63,728 nucleotides of DNA. Origin: Pseudoramibacter faecis (lineage in GTDB: Bacteria > Bacillota > Clostridia > Eubacteriales > Eubacteriaceae). The stretch is from assembly GCF_036289405.1 (NCBI RefSeq), contig NZ_JAYFFI010000012.1, positions 1 through 63,728 of the forward strand, given 5' to 3'. Of the stretch, positions 25,080 to 34,649 are shown piece by piece. Every line of letters starts with the position of its first letter. Within the stretch, counting starts at the first letter, position 1. The notes under the pieces were generated by a model. The model did no database searches. It saw only the letters and a program-made list of their open reading frames with translations, and was not told where the DNA came from. The translations under genes were made by a program, and so were the position numbers.

Positions 25080-28000
25080 TTATTTGAAATACGCCACGCC
25101 AGATTCGAAGATCTTCTGATCTTTATCGCCGGGAATGTTTTTGTAAAGGCCGGCACCGATGCGTTCCGAATGGCCCATTTTGCCGAGAACGCGCCCGTCG
25201 GCCGAGGTAATGCCTTCAATGGCGCACACCGAACCGTTGAGATTGAACGCGCCGTCCATCGTGGCGTGGCCGTCGAAATCGACGTATTGGGTCGCGATTT
25301 GCCCGTTTTGTATCAGCCGAGCGATCACCGCGTCGCTTGCCACAAAACGCCCCTCCCCGTGGGAAACCGGAATGCGGTAGCTCTTGCCAAGCTCCGCCTG
25401 AGCCAGCCAGGGCGAAAGATTCGAGACGACCTTGGTCATCGGGATCGCCGAAATATGGCGGCCGATGGTGTTGTAGGTTAAAGTCGGCATGTCCGGCGTC
25501 AGGGCTTTGATCTCGCCGTCCGGCAGCAGCCCCAGCTTGATCAGCGCCTGGAATCCGTTGCAGATGCCCAGGATCAGGCCGTCGCGCTTTTTGAGTAGAT
25601 TCATCACCGCATCGGTCATCGCCGGGTTGCGGAACACCGCCGCGATGAATTTGCCGGAACCGTCGGGCTGGTCCCCCGCCGAGAAGCCGCCGGGAATCAT
25701 GATCATCTGCGACTGATCGATGGCCGCCGCCATTTCCGTGATAGACGCTTCGATATCCTGCTCGGATTGATTGCGGAAGACCAACGTCTGCGCCACGGCG
25801 CCCGCCCGTTCAAAGGCGCGCGCCGAATCATATTCGCAGTTATTGCCCGGGAATACCGGAATGAATACCCGCGGCTTCGCAAATTCACTACCGCTGGCAA
25901 TCACCGGCCCGCGGTCGTAAAGTACATCCTGTACCGGACCCTCGGCGCTCACGGTTTCCGGATACACGTTCCACAGCGGCTTCTGATAGGCGGCAATTAA
26001 ATCGTCGAGAGCCATGGCCGTCGCGCTCTGCACAATGGCCGGTCTCGCGATGGTCTTCCCGATTCTCTTAACGCCGGGCAGGATTTCCGCCGTCTCGACA
26101 ACGATGCTGCCGGGATTGGGCGCAAAGAGCGCCGCTTCCGACAAATCTTCGGCCAGCTCAATGCCGATCTTGTTGCCGAAGGCCATCTTGGTCAGCGCTT
26201 CCATCAAGCCGTATTCCCCGACGGCCTTTGCGGCAAGCACCGCTTCCTTTTCGACCAAGCTTCGGACGCGGTCGAAGATGCCGCCCGCCGCCTTGTAGTC
26301 GATCAGGCCTTTATCGTCTCGCGGGATATCAAAGAGATAAAGATTGCTTTTGACCTGTTTGAGCTCGTTGGTCACCACGTGCGCCACCTTGTCCGCGGTC
26401 ACCGCGAAGGAGATGAGCGTCGGTGGCACCGTGAGATCTTCAAAAGTCCCAGACATGGAGTCTTTGCCGCCGATGGCCGAAACCCCCATAGCCTTTTGGG
26501 CCTCGAAGGCGCCGAGGAGCGCCGCGAAAGGCCGCCCCCATTTTTTCGGATCCTTTCCCAGGCGTTCAAAATATTCCTGGAAGGACAAGCGCGTTTTGTG
26601 GTAGTCGCCGCCCATGGCCACCACCTTCGCCAGGGATTCGATCACCGCGGAGGCCGCCCCGTGAAAGGGGCTCCATTCCGCCAGCCTGGGATTATAACCA
26701 TAGGTCATGATCGAGCAGGTGGTGGTGTCGCCGTGTTCCACCGGAATCTTGGCGGCCATCCCGTCCTGAGGGGTCAAGGCGTAGCGTCCGCCGAAGGGCA
26801 TGGTCACCGTGCCGGCGCCAATGGTGGCGTCGAACATTTCGGCCAGCCCCTTCTGGCTCGCCACGTTCAGGTCGCCCATCAAATCGAGGGTGCGCGCCGC
26901 GATATCGCCCGTCGGCACAAAGGCCGGCCGCGCTTCGGGCTCGGCCACATAAACATCCGCATGCTGGACGGCCCCGTTGGTGTTCAGGAAATCCCGGGAG
27001 AGGCTGAGGATTTCATCACCGCGCCAGCGCATCCGCAGCCGCCCGGTATCCGTCACCGTGGCGACCCGGGTCACCTCGAGATTTTCCGCGTGGCCGAGTT
27101 CGATAAAGCGGTCCACATCCTGGGGCGCGACCACCACGGCCATGCGCTCCTGGGATTCGGAAATAGCGAGTTCCGTCCCGTCGAGCCCTTCGTATTTCTT
27201 GGGCACGCGGTCGAGATCGATATCCAGCGAATCCGCCAGCTCGCCAATAGCCACCGACACCCCGCCGGCGCCAAAATCGTTGCAGCGGGTGATCATCCGC
27301 GCGAGCTCCGGATTTCGGAATAGCCGCTGGATCTTGCGTTCTTCAACGGGATTGCCCTTCTGCACCTCGGCGCCGCTTTCGTGGACGGACTCTACGGTGT
27401 GGGCCTTGGAGGAGCCGGTGGCACCGCCGCAGCCGTCACGGCCGGTGCGCCCGCCGACGAGCAAAATCGCGTCGCCCGGTTCCGGGGTTTCCCGGCGCAC
27501 ATTTTCTTTCGGCACCGCGGCGATCACCGCGCCGACTTCCATGCGCTTAGCCAGAAAACCCGGATCATGCACCTCCACCACCTGGCCCGTGGCCAGGCCG
27601 ATCTGGTTGCCATAGGAAGAATAGCCTTCGGCCGCTTCCTGGGAGATTTTGCGCTGGGGCAGTTTGCCCGGCAGCGTCTCGGAAAGGGGCGCCGTCACGT
27701 CGCCAGCCCCCGTCAGGCGCATGGCCTGATATACATAGCTGCGCCCAGACAGCGGATCCCGGATAGCCCCGCCAAGGCAGGTTGCCGCACCGCCGTAGGG
27801 CTCAATTTCCGTCGGATGGTTGTGGGTTTCGTTTTTAAACATCAAAAGCCAGTCTTCGTCCTGGCTGTCATGATCCACCTGGATATTCACCGAGCAGGCG
27901 TTGATTTCTTCCGACACGTCCAGATCCGGCAAAAGCCCCCGCGCCCGCACATCCTTGGTACCGATGGTCCCCAAATCCATGAGGGTGACGGGCCGGGTAG

Positions 28001-28796
28001 ATGCCTCGCCATAAAGCATGTCCCGGGTCACGTCGTAATCGGCGAAGGCCGCTTCCACCGCGTCGTTGATCTCACCTTTTTCGAAAGTAATTTCGTTCAG
28101 ATGGGTCGCAAAGGTGGTGTGCCGGCAGTGATCCGACCAATAGGTATCGATCACGCGCAGCTCTGTCACCGTGGGGTCGCGCTTTTCGTCATCGCGAAAA
28201 TAGGCCTGCACCATTTGGATGTCCGCCGGGCTCATGGCAAAGCCCATATCCCCGCGATACGCTTCGAGGGCAACGCTATCGTAATCAATAAAGCCCCGTA
28301 TCGTCGCAACTGATGCCGGTGTCTTGAGCGCATCCGTTAAGCTCGTGCGCGGCGACAGATCGGCTTCCCGCGAATCCACAGGGTTGATCATATATTGTTT
28401 GATTTTGTCAACATCATCGGCAGTCAGCGCCCCCTTTAACACCACGCATTGCGCCACTTTGATCGCGGGGCGGCCGCCGGTCAGCAGCTGGACGCACTGC
28501 GCCGCAAAATCCCCCTGCTGATCGTATTGACCCGGCAGGAACTCAATGGCAAAAACCTGTTCGTCGGCCGCCACCGGCAATGCCTGTTCAGTCACATTGT
28601 CGACATTGGGTTCGGAAAGAATCATGTTGATAACCTTTTCCATGATTTCTTCCGAGAGGTCTTCGATATCATAACGGTAGACAATCCGAAGATTTTCAAG
28701 TTTTTTCAATTCGAGAATTCTTCGGAAAGTCACTGCCAAAGCCTCTGATTTCGTGTTAAATCCGGGCTTTTTTTCAACGTAGAATCGTCTGATCAC
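25080..28796 (-). CDS. purL: Phosphoribosylformylglycinamidine synthase, single-chain form
   Basis: This large FGAM synthase joins the PurS-like, PurL and PurQ parts in one chain of about 1238 residues. The N-terminal part is variable. The synthetase region includes SDHCRHTTF, NETHNHPTEIEPYGGAATCLGGAIRD and FGAGG-type repeats. The C-terminal class I glutaminase carries FPGNNCEYD, the nucleophile Cys in LGICNGFQ and the SHGEGRF His. I place the start at a GTG (28796) preceded by AAAGGCGG. The in-frame ATG at 28862 lies inside the -35 box of the operon promoter and cannot be in the mRNA. It is the first gene of the purine operon. Confidence 0.94.
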   Translation of the reverse strand: MIRRFYVEKKPGFNTKSEALAVTFRRILELKKLENLRIVYRYDIEDLSEEIMEKVINMILSEPNVDNVTEQALPVAADEQVFAIEFLPGQYDQQGDFAAQCVQLLTGGRPAIKVAQCVVLKGALTADDVDKIKQYMINPVDSREADLSPRTSLTDALKTPASVATIRGFIDYDSVALEAYRGDMGFAMSPADIQMVQAYFRDDEKRDPTVTELRVIDTYWSDHCRHTTFATHLNEITFEKGEINDAVEAAFADYDVTRDMLYGEASTRPVTLMDLGTIGTKDVRARGLLPDLDVSEEINACSVNIQVDHDSQDEDWLLMFKNETHNHPTEIEPYGGAATCLGGAIRDPLSGRSYVYQAMRLTGAGDVTAPLSETLPGKLPQRKISQEAAEGYSSYGNQIGLATGQVVEVHDPGFLAKRMEVGAVIAAVPKENVRRETPEPGDAILLVGGRTGRDGCGGATGSSKAHTVESVHESGAEVQKGNPVEERKIQRLFRNPELARMITRCNDFGAGGVSVAIGELADSLDIDLDRVPKKYEGLDGTELAISESQERMAVVVAPQDVDRFIELGHAENLEVTRVATVTDTGRLRMRWRGDEILSLSRDFLNTNGAVQHADVYVAEPEARPAFVPTGDIAARTLDLMGDLNVASQKGLAEMFDATIGAGTVTMPFGGRYALTPQDGMAAKIPVEHGDTTTCSIMTYGYNPRLAEWSPFHGAASAVIESLAKVVAMGGDYHKTRLSFQEYFERLGKDPKKWGRPFAALLGAFEAQKAMGVSAIGGKDSMSGTFEDLTVPPTLISFAVTADKVAHVVTNELKQVKSNLYLFDIPRDDKGLIDYKAAGGIFDRVRSLVEKEAVLAAKAVGEYGLMEALTKMAFGNKIGIELAEDLSEAALFAPNPGSIVVETAEILPGVKRIGKTIARPAIVQSATAMALDDLIAAYQKPLWNVYPETVSAEGPVQDVLYDRGPVIASGSEFAKPRVFIPVFPGNNCEYDSARAFERAGAVAQTLVFRNQSEQDIEASITEMAAAIDQSQMIMIPGGFSAGDQPDGSGKFIAAVFRNPAMTDAVMNLLKKRDGLILGICNGFQALIKLGLLPDGEIKALTPDMPTLTYNTIGRHISAIPMTKVVSNLSPWLAQAELGKSYRIPVSHGEGRFVASDAVIARLIQNGQIATQYVDFDGHATMDGAFNLNGSVCAIEGITSADGRVLGKMGHSERIGAGLYKNIPGDKDQKIFESGVAYFK

Positions 28797-28833
28797 TGCT
28801 TTACCGCCTTTTTGAAGGATTTTTGATTTTTTT

Positions 28834-28862
28834 ATTGTATCTCTTTTTGCGATTTTTTTCAA
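28834..28862 (-). promoter_or_regulatory. Sigma-A promoter of the purine operon
   Basis: On the minus strand TTGAAA (28862-28857), a spacer of 17 and TACAAT (28839-28834). The start would be near 28827, about 30 bases before the purL GTG. That leader has no room for a guanine riboswitch, so control would have to be at initiation. I see no clear PurR box pair. Confidence 0.8.
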
Positions 28863-29043
28863 CCATTTTCAAAATTATAAACACAGGCTGCGCTCGTGCA
28901 AATCACCATGCCAAATGCCGATTTTCAGTCCTTGATGCCCGGTTCCGGCCCATTTGCAAGGCCATTCCGCGCGTTCGCTGAATGCCGCCTGCACTTTTTA
29001 GTCCTCTTGCTGAATTATTGCGCCCATTGCCAAAATTTCTGCC

Positions 29044-29071
29044 TTTATTTCAGGGCAAAAGCTGATATAAT
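29044..29071 (+). promoter_or_regulatory. Extended -10 promoter of the MBL-fold gene
   Basis: TATAAT (29066-29071) is preceded by TG plus one base (29063-29065). The -35 is weak (TTTATT, 29044-29049). Confidence 0.65.
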
Positions 29072-29111
29072 GATGATAATTTATCTATACAGTAGCCAAC
29101 GGGAGGATCCT

Positions 29112-29828
29112 ATGAAAATCATTTATCTGCATCATTCGGGGTTTGTTGTCGAACTGAACAAAAACACCTTCGTCTTCGACGCCATCACCTATATTCAGCC
29201 GCAGTTTCTGCACAAGGGCCACCAGAACTATTTCTTCGCGACCCACAGCCACACCGACCATTTTTCACAAATTATCTACAACTACGACAACGACTACAAC
29301 GGCCACTATATTCTGAGTGACGATATCACCAAACGCGGCGGCAAACGCACCACCTTTGTGAAGCCCTACGATCACCTGACCTACACCGACGCCAAAGGCG
29401 GCGACGTGGTCATCGATACCTTCGGCTCCACCGATCTGGGCGTGTCCTTCCTCGTTCAAGCGGAGGGCAAAGCCATTTTCCACGCCGGCGATCTCAACTG
29501 GTGGGACTGGAGCACGGAAGCGCGCCCGGAGATCAATCCCGCGGTCGAAGAAACAGATTACAAGGCCGAAATCGCCAAAATCAAGGCCCACTGCGAAAAA
29601 GAGGGGCTTCAGATTGACGTCGCTTTTGTCCCCGTCGACTCCCGGCTGGGCCGCTCGGCTACCAAGGCCGCCGTTTATTTTGCCGAGGCGCTTGCTCCCA
29701 AACTGCTCGCGCCCATGCATTTCTGGGACCAATACGACGTGATTAACGACACGAAAAACGCCCTCTTTGGCAAAGCTGTTGCCGTGTGCGACATCCACGG
29801 CCGCAACGAAATCATCTACGAAGATTAA
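29112..29828 (+). CDS. MBL-fold metallo-hydrolase
   Basis: This 238-residue protein has the metallo-beta-lactamase fold. It contains the metal-binding THSHTDHFS (about residues 44-52), a later His/Asp in FHAGDLNWWDW, and PMHFWDQ near the C-terminus. That order resembles the UlaG-like or RomA-like hydrolases of unknown substrate. GGGAGG precedes the start. It is a single gene between its own promoter and terminator, divergent from the purine operon. The substrate cannot be inferred. Confidence 0.75.
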   Translation: MKIIYLHHSGFVVELNKNTFVFDAITYIQPQFLHKGHQNYFFATHSHTDHFSQIIYNYDNDYNGHYILSDDITKRGGKRTTFVKPYDHLTYTDAKGGDVVIDTFGSTDLGVSFLVQAEGKAIFHAGDLNWWDWSTEARPEINPAVEETDYKAEIAKIKAHCEKEGLQIDVAFVPVDSRLGRSATKAAVYFAEALAPKLLAPMHFWDQYDVINDTKNALFGKAVAVCDIHGRNEIIYED

Positions 29829-29833
29829 GCATT

Positions 29834-29867
29834 AAAAAACGACCCGCCCGCCGGCAGGTCGTTTTTT
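29834..29867. terminator. Bidirectional terminator between MBL gene and whiA
   Basis: AAAAAACGACC pairs with GGTCGTTTTTT around a 12-base loop. The A and T runs allow it to work for both convergent genes. Confidence 0.88.
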
Positions 29868-29900
29868 GCGCGCGCCTTGAAGCGCTGAAAAAGCCCGGAG

Positions 29901-30809
29901 TCAAATCTCCAGGGCCATTTTTTTAAGTTTATTCAGGCGATAATTCACCGCCGACTTCGGCATGGGCGGATCCATCTGCTCACCTAATTCTTTAAGTGAA
30001 TAATCCGGATTCTCCAATCGCAGAGCCGCCAGTTGTTTCAAATCCGGCGGCAGCTGGGCGATGCCCACCGCGTCGTCGATCCGGCGGATCACATCGATCT
30101 GAGACTGGGCCGCCGTCGTCGTCTTGTGCAGGTTGGCCACGTCGCAGTTCACCTGGCGATTCACATCATTGCGCATCCCCCGCACGATCTTCAGATTCTC
30201 GAGACGCAGCATGGCCTTATGCGCCCCGATGAGCCCGAGAAAATCGGCGATGCTCCCGCTCTCCTTCAAATAGAGCACACGATCGCCGCCGCGCCTGTGC
30301 AGTTTCGCCTTAATGTCGTAACCCGTTAAAATTGCCGCCATCGATTCGAGCAGGGACGCACGCTTGTGGACGATCTCCAAATGGTAATCCTTTTTCGGAT
30401 CGGTGATGGAGCCCGAGCCCAGAAACACCCCCCGCAGATAAGCCTTCAGATGTTTTTGATGCGCGAGAAAATACGGCGGCACCTTCGCGATACACCCGTC
30501 TTCGCCAAGGCGGCAGTCCCGGCAGATCCGTTTGACCTGTGCCGCGTCCTCGCAACCGATGCGGTACAACCGGCGGCGGCCGCCCGGCCGCTCCCCGTCA
30601 AAATCCAGGGTCAAGCCGCCGTCGCCATAAAGCGTGCGGCTGAGCTTGCGCAGCCGACCGGCCACAAACGCGCTCTCCGTCGCGAACTTGAGTCCCGCAT
30701 TCGCGATCGCCGCCGTCGCCAAAAGACCGGCGAGCTCCGCCCGGTTCTCACCCGGATCCGTCATCGGCAAATGACACAATTCTCCCTTGACCTCCGTGGA
30801 AAAACTCAT
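29901..30809 (-). CDS. whiA: DNA-binding protein WhiA
   Basis: This is the conserved WhiA protein: a degenerate LAGLIDADG-like N-terminal domain (RAELAGLLATAAIAN, YLRGVFLGSGSITDPKKDYHLEI) and a C-terminal helix-turn-helix (SLKELGEQMDPPMPKSAVNYRLNKL). It affects sporulation gene expression in Streptomyces and cell division and chromosome behaviour in Bacillus. The 302-residue length is normal. Its ATG overlaps the yvcK stop by four bases, and it closes the murB-PHP-rapZ-yvcK-whiA unit. Confidence 0.95.
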   Translation of the reverse strand: MSFSTEVKGELCHLPMTDPGENRAELAGLLATAAIANAGLKFATESAFVAGRLRKLSRTLYGDGGLTLDFDGERPGGRRRLYRIGCEDAAQVKRICRDCRLGEDGCIAKVPPYFLAHQKHLKAYLRGVFLGSGSITDPKKDYHLEIVHKRASLLESMAAILTGYDIKAKLHRRGGDRVLYLKESGSIADFLGLIGAHKAMLRLENLKIVRGMRNDVNRQVNCDVANLHKTTTAAQSQIDVIRRIDDAVGIAQLPPDLKQLAALRLENPDYSLKELGEQMDPPMPKSAVNYRLNKLKKMALEI

Positions 30810-31828
30810 GGCTGCCTCCGCCCCATATAAATTTCAAAAATCTGCTTGGCCAACCGATCCGCGTCGTGGCGCACCTTCCAGTCCTTTTGAATCACAAAAT
30901 TGTCACAGATGTATTCATAGGCCGGCAGATGCTCACCCACCAGCACCTGGCGCGAGCCGATCTTCTGATAGCGTACCGCCATGGCTTTGTCGAGCACACC
31001 GTCGTTGGCAATCACATAATCAAAGAGCGCCCCCTGTCCACCGTAGCGCTGCTGATGCTCGATAGCCAGCAGGTGATCGGCCTGCGTATAGCCCAGGGTT
31101 TCCCCCGGCTGCATCATGATATTGCCCACATAAAATTTCTTGGCCGTGCTGGCGAGAATGGTTTCCTCGATGCCATCCACCAGCAAATGGGGAATGATGC
31201 TGGTGTAAAGGCTGCCCGGTCCCATGATGATGATGTCCGCCGCCTTGATGGCATCCAGCGTCTCCGGCAATGCCGCCGCCGAATGCTTCAGGTGCATCTT
31301 GGCGATGGGACTGCCCGATTTGGCCGATGCCCGGGGAATTTCCGATTCGCCCTCCACCAAGGTGCCGTCCTTAAGCTCGCCCATCAGCACCATCTCATCC
31401 AGGGTAACCGGCAGCACCGTCCCGGTGATCTGCAGGACGTCCGACGTGCGGACAATCGCGTCGTAAAAGTCGCTGCTGATACCCGTCATCGCCGCAAGAA
31501 ACAAATTGCCGAAGCTGTGTCCTGCCAGACCGCCTTTATCGAATCGATAGTTAAAGAGATCGTTCATGACACCTTCGTCGTCGGCCAGGGCCAGAATGCA
31601 GTTGCGGATGTCTCCCGGTGGCAGAATCCCCAAATCTTCGCGCAGCATGCCGGAGCTGCCGCCGTCGTCGCCGACGGTAACCACCGCCGTCAGCCGGTTC
31701 GTGTATTTTTTAAGCCCGCGCAGAATCACCGAAAGGCCGGTGCCGCCACCGAAGGCCACCACCTTCGGATTGCGCACCCGCACCACATCTTTCAGCGAAA
31801 ACTCGCGGATGTATTCCTTAATTTCCAT
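30806..31828 (-). CDS. yvcK: YvcK/GlmR family gluconeogenesis/morphogenesis factor
   Basis: The YvcK (GlmR) protein binds UDP-GlcNAc and, in Bacillus, links carbon source to cell-wall precursor supply. The 340-residue protein has the nucleotide-binding VVAFGGGTGLSVILRGLK and the VVTVGDDGGSSGMLREDLGILPPGDIRNC signature of the CofD/YvcK superfamily. The start at 31828 follows GGAGAGG; the longer open frame overlaps rapZ. The operon context next to rapZ and whiA is conserved in Firmicutes. Confidence 0.94.
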   Translation of the reverse strand: MEIKEYIREFSLKDVVRVRNPKVVAFGGGTGLSVILRGLKKYTNRLTAVVTVGDDGGSSGMLREDLGILPPGDIRNCILALADDEGVMNDLFNYRFDKGGLAGHSFGNLFLAAMTGISSDFYDAIVRTSDVLQITGTVLPVTLDEMVLMGELKDGTLVEGESEIPRASAKSGSPIAKMHLKHSAAALPETLDAIKAADIIIMGPGSLYTSIIPHLLVDGIEETILASTAKKFYVGNIMMQPGETLGYTQADHLLAIEHQQRYGGQGALFDYVIANDGVLDKAMAVRYQKIGSRQVLVGEHLPAYEYICDNFVIQKDWKVRHDADRLAKQIFEIYMGRRQP

Positions 31829-31889
31829 AGGCCTCTCCTTTTCTCCATTGCAGAATAGCCCAATGTGTCCCTTTAAAACCGGACATTCC

Positions 31890-32762
31890 CTATTTCTTTT
31901 CCCGATCCTTCCCGATATCCCGATGGGTGATTTGCGTATCGAAGCCCTGCTCCCGCAATGCGGCCGCAAGCAGGCAGGCAAAGGTCACCGAGCGGTGTTG
32001 GCCGCCGGTGCAGCCCACGGCAATCTCGACGTAGCCCTTGTTCACATCCTCGTAATGGGGAATCACGCTGGCGATCAGCGCTTTCAGCCGTTCAAAATAA
32101 TCCTGGGCCGCCGGAAATCCCATCACATAATCCCGCACCGCCCGGTCCTCGCCGGTCAGATGACGCAGTTCCTTTTTATAGAAGGGATTGGGCAGAAACC
32201 GCGCATCAAAGATGAAATCCGCCGAAATCGGCACCCCGTATTTATAGCCGAAAGACATGAGCTTGACCTGAATGGTCGCACTCAGCTTTTCCCGCTCGAG
32301 CAGTGATAAAATGCGATGCCTCAGATCGGCCAGCTTTAAACCCGTCGTATCGATAATATAATCCGCCTGTTCGCGAATCGATGTCAGGTATTCCTTTTCC
32401 AATTGGATCGCCGCCAAAAGCCCGCCCGCTCGGGTAAGCAGCGGATGTCTGCGCCGGGATTCCTGATAGCGGCGCACGAGCACCTCGGCGTCGGCTTCGA
32501 AAAAGAGCACCTCCACCTCGGACAGATCGCGGTGCATCCGTCCAAAGAGCCCCTGAAAATCCGCGCTGTTCATGCTGCTGCGAATATCAGTGACCACCGC
32601 GAGTTTCTCAATCTCTGAATCGCCGGACCGGCAAAGCCCCACAAAGGTTGCCACCAAATGCACCGGTACGTTGTCGACACAAAAAAAACCGGCATCTTCG
32701 ATAATATCGATGGCCATGGATTTGCCGGCACCGGACAATCCGGTCACAATTAAAGTTTTCAT
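31890..32762 (-). CDS. rapZ: RNase adapter/nucleotide-binding protein RapZ (YvcJ)
   Basis: The 290-residue P-loop protein has VTGLSGAGKSMAI at the N-terminus, DNVPVHL, and the C-terminal domain with IAVGCTGGQHRSVTFA. In E. coli RapZ controls glmZ RNA decay. In Bacillus YvcJ is a GTPase affecting competence. It overlaps the preceding PHP gene by four bases. Confidence 0.94.
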   Translation of the reverse strand: MKTLIVTGLSGAGKSMAIDIIEDAGFFCVDNVPVHLVATFVGLCRSGDSEIEKLAVVTDIRSSMNSADFQGLFGRMHRDLSEVEVLFFEADAEVLVRRYQESRRRHPLLTRAGGLLAAIQLEKEYLTSIREQADYIIDTTGLKLADLRHRILSLLEREKLSATIQVKLMSFGYKYGVPISADFIFDARFLPNPFYKKELRHLTGEDRAVRDYVMGFPAAQDYFERLKALIASVIPHYEDVNKGYVEIAVGCTGGQHRSVTFACLLAAALREQGFDTQITHRDIGKDREKK

Positions 32763-33529
32763 ATTGGTTTTCTTTCTGATTTTTTAGCAGCGCAGCCAGA
32801 CGCTTCCGCATTGACAATCTGCGCCACCGGCACACCGGCTGCCGTCGCCGCGTCAATCGCCGGAGCCACATCGGCCACCCGATCGACGCTATGCGCGTCG
32901 GAATTGATGGCAAATCGCCCGCCGAAGCCCATCACCTGCCGCAGCTCTTGTGCATTCAAATGATGATGCCGGGGATTAATTTCCAAAATTACGTGCTTCT
33001 CGGCGGCTTTTTTCGCCACCGCCGCCACATCGATAGGGCACTTGTCCCCGGGATGGGTGATCATCTTCAGGTCGTAGCGGTTTAACATCGCGAGATAACA
33101 CCGCGTGTTTGCCGCGCGGGTGCGCTTTGTCATCCAGGGACAAATCCGCGTCAGATAATTGCGCAGTTTCAAGGTAAAAAAATCGCGAAAACCCTTAGGG
33201 ACATACACCCAGTGGTACCCGGCATAAATAAAATCGCAGTAATGCCGCTCTTCCTCGCCGATATCGATGGTCCCGTCCGCCCCGATAATGTTCGCCTCCA
33301 CCGAAAGATAAATCTGAATATCGTCATACTTTGCGTTCAGATCGTCAATGATGGCGCGCATTTTCCTGAAATGCCGGGGCTTGACCCCGTAAAGCGGGTG
33401 AGAGCGCCCGTGATCCGAGATCACAATGGCCGCCAGTCCCAGGGCTCTGGCCCGATCCACCATCTCTTCGATGGTGTTCTTGCCGTGACTGAAAGTCGTG
33501 TGGGTGTGCCAATCGGCCGTGATTCTCAC
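32759..33529 (-). CDS. PHP-domain phosphoesterase
   Basis: This 256-residue member of the polymerase and histidinol phosphatase family has metal-binding motifs in the usual order: DWHTHTTFSHGK (N-terminal HxH), ISDHGR, SVEANI, THPGDK, LEINPRHHHLN and INSDAHS. Similar proteins recur in the murB-rapZ-yvcK-whiA neighbourhood in Clostridia. The substrate is not established. It overlaps murB by four bases. Confidence 0.87.
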   Translation of the reverse strand: MRITADWHTHTTFSHGKNTIEEMVDRARALGLAAIVISDHGRSHPLYGVKPRHFRKMRAIIDDLNAKYDDIQIYLSVEANIIGADGTIDIGEEERHYCDFIYAGYHWVYVPKGFRDFFTLKLRNYLTRICPWMTKRTRAANTRCYLAMLNRYDLKMITHPGDKCPIDVAAVAKKAAEKHVILEINPRHHHLNAQELRQVMGFGGRFAINSDAHSVDRVADVAPAIDAATAAGVPVAQIVNAEASGCAAKKSERKPI

Positions 33530-34446
33530 AGCGCAGTCTCTTCCCCGATGGTGATCACCTCGGTTTTGAGCTCAACGCCGAACTGATCGCGCACCGCCGC
33601 CTGCACCTGGCCGATCAACGCGAGGATATCCGCCGCCGTGGCGCCCCCGGCATTGATCACAAAACCGCTGTGCTTTTCGCTGACCTGGGCGCCGCCGACG
33701 CGATACCCCTTCATGCCTGCATCCTGGATGAGTTTGCCGGCAAAATACCCTTCTGGCCGCCTGAAGGTGCTCCCCGCGCTGGGGAAATTCAGCGGCTGTT
33801 TATCCCGCCGCCGCTGATTGAAATCCTTCATCCTGGCCGCAATCGCTTCCGGATCCCCCGCCGCAAGCTTCAGAATCGTGCTCACCACGATCCAATCGTG
33901 ATCCTGCACCACACTGTGCCGATAACCGAAATCGCAGTCCGCGCCGGTGATGGTCCTGAGCTCGCCTGTCTCCGTGAGCACGGTGATCGATTCGACAATG
34001 TCCTTCATTTCGCCGCCGTAAGCCCCGGCATTCATCACGATGGCGCCACCCATCGAGCCGGGAATGCCCGCAGCAAACTCCATACCTGAAAGCCCATGCG
34101 CCAGCGCTTCGGCCGCGACCCTGCGCAGAAGCGCCCCGGCATAAACCGTGACCCGATCCCCGTTGGTGACAATCTGGTCCATCCCCCGGGTCTGAATGAT
34201 GACGCCCCGGAAGCCGCCGTCCCGCACCAGTAAATTGGAGCCGTTGCCGATGAGATAGGACGGAATTCTTTCGGTCCGGCAAAAGCACATCACATCGACA
34301 AATTGCTCGATGGTCTCCGGCCGCACCAGAAAATCCGCCGGCCCGCCGACGCGAAACGAAGTGTGATCTTTCATGAGTGTATCGGTTAAAACGTGATCGC
34401 TGCCCAAGAGGGTCATCAGACGATCGCGGATGGTTTGTTTATTCAA
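33526..34446 (-). CDS. murB: UDP-N-acetylenolpyruvoylglucosamine reductase
   Basis: MurB is an FAD/NADPH enzyme making UDP-MurNAc, the second committed step of peptidoglycan precursor synthesis. The 306-residue protein includes the FAD-binding YLIGNGSNLLVRDGGFRG, AGIPGSMGGAIVMNAGAYG, PSAGSTFRRPEGYFAGKLIQDAG and KHSGFVINAGGATA. It is the first gene of the five-gene unit. A TGC-TATAAT extended -10 lies at 34477-34485 on the minus strand. Confidence 0.95.
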   Translation of the reverse strand: MNKQTIRDRLMTLLGSDHVLTDTLMKDHTSFRVGGPADFLVRPETIEQFVDVMCFCRTERIPSYLIGNGSNLLVRDGGFRGVIIQTRGMDQIVTNGDRVTVYAGALLRRVAAEALAHGLSGMEFAAGIPGSMGGAIVMNAGAYGGEMKDIVESITVLTETGELRTITGADCDFGYRHSVVQDHDWIVVSTILKLAAGDPEAIAARMKDFNQRRRDKQPLNFPSAGSTFRRPEGYFAGKLIQDAGMKGYRVGGAQVSEKHSGFVINAGGATAADILALIGQVQAAVRDQFGVELKTEVITIGEETAL

Positions 34447-34476
34447 GGTTCTTCTCCTCTGGATGATTAGTTAGGT

Positions 34477-34485
34477 ATTATAGCA
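34477..34485 (-). promoter_or_regulatory. Extended -10 promoter of the murB operon
   Basis: The minus strand reads TGCTATAAT from 34485 to 34477. No good -35 is seen. The start would be near 34470, 24 bases before the murB ATG. Confidence 0.55.
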
Positions 34486-34590
34486 TCGTGAGTTTAATGG
34501 AAAATTAAACAGGATCCGATTGGGGTTGCGCCGGTTTTGTCTTTCCGCTGAGAAAATCAGCCGCGCGCTTTCTATCCGTTGAATTCAGAC

Positions 34591-34623
34591 AAAAAGAAAA
34601 AGCAGATGCGGTTAAGCATCTGC
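34591..34623 (-). terminator. Terminator of the accessory catabolic operon
   Basis: GCAGATGC (34602-34609) and GCATCTGC (34616-34623) form a perfect 8-bp stem with a 6-base loop. A U-rich run follows on the minus strand. Confidence 0.85.
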
Positions 34624-34649
34624 TATAAGGGGGAGTATGGGGGATTCAG

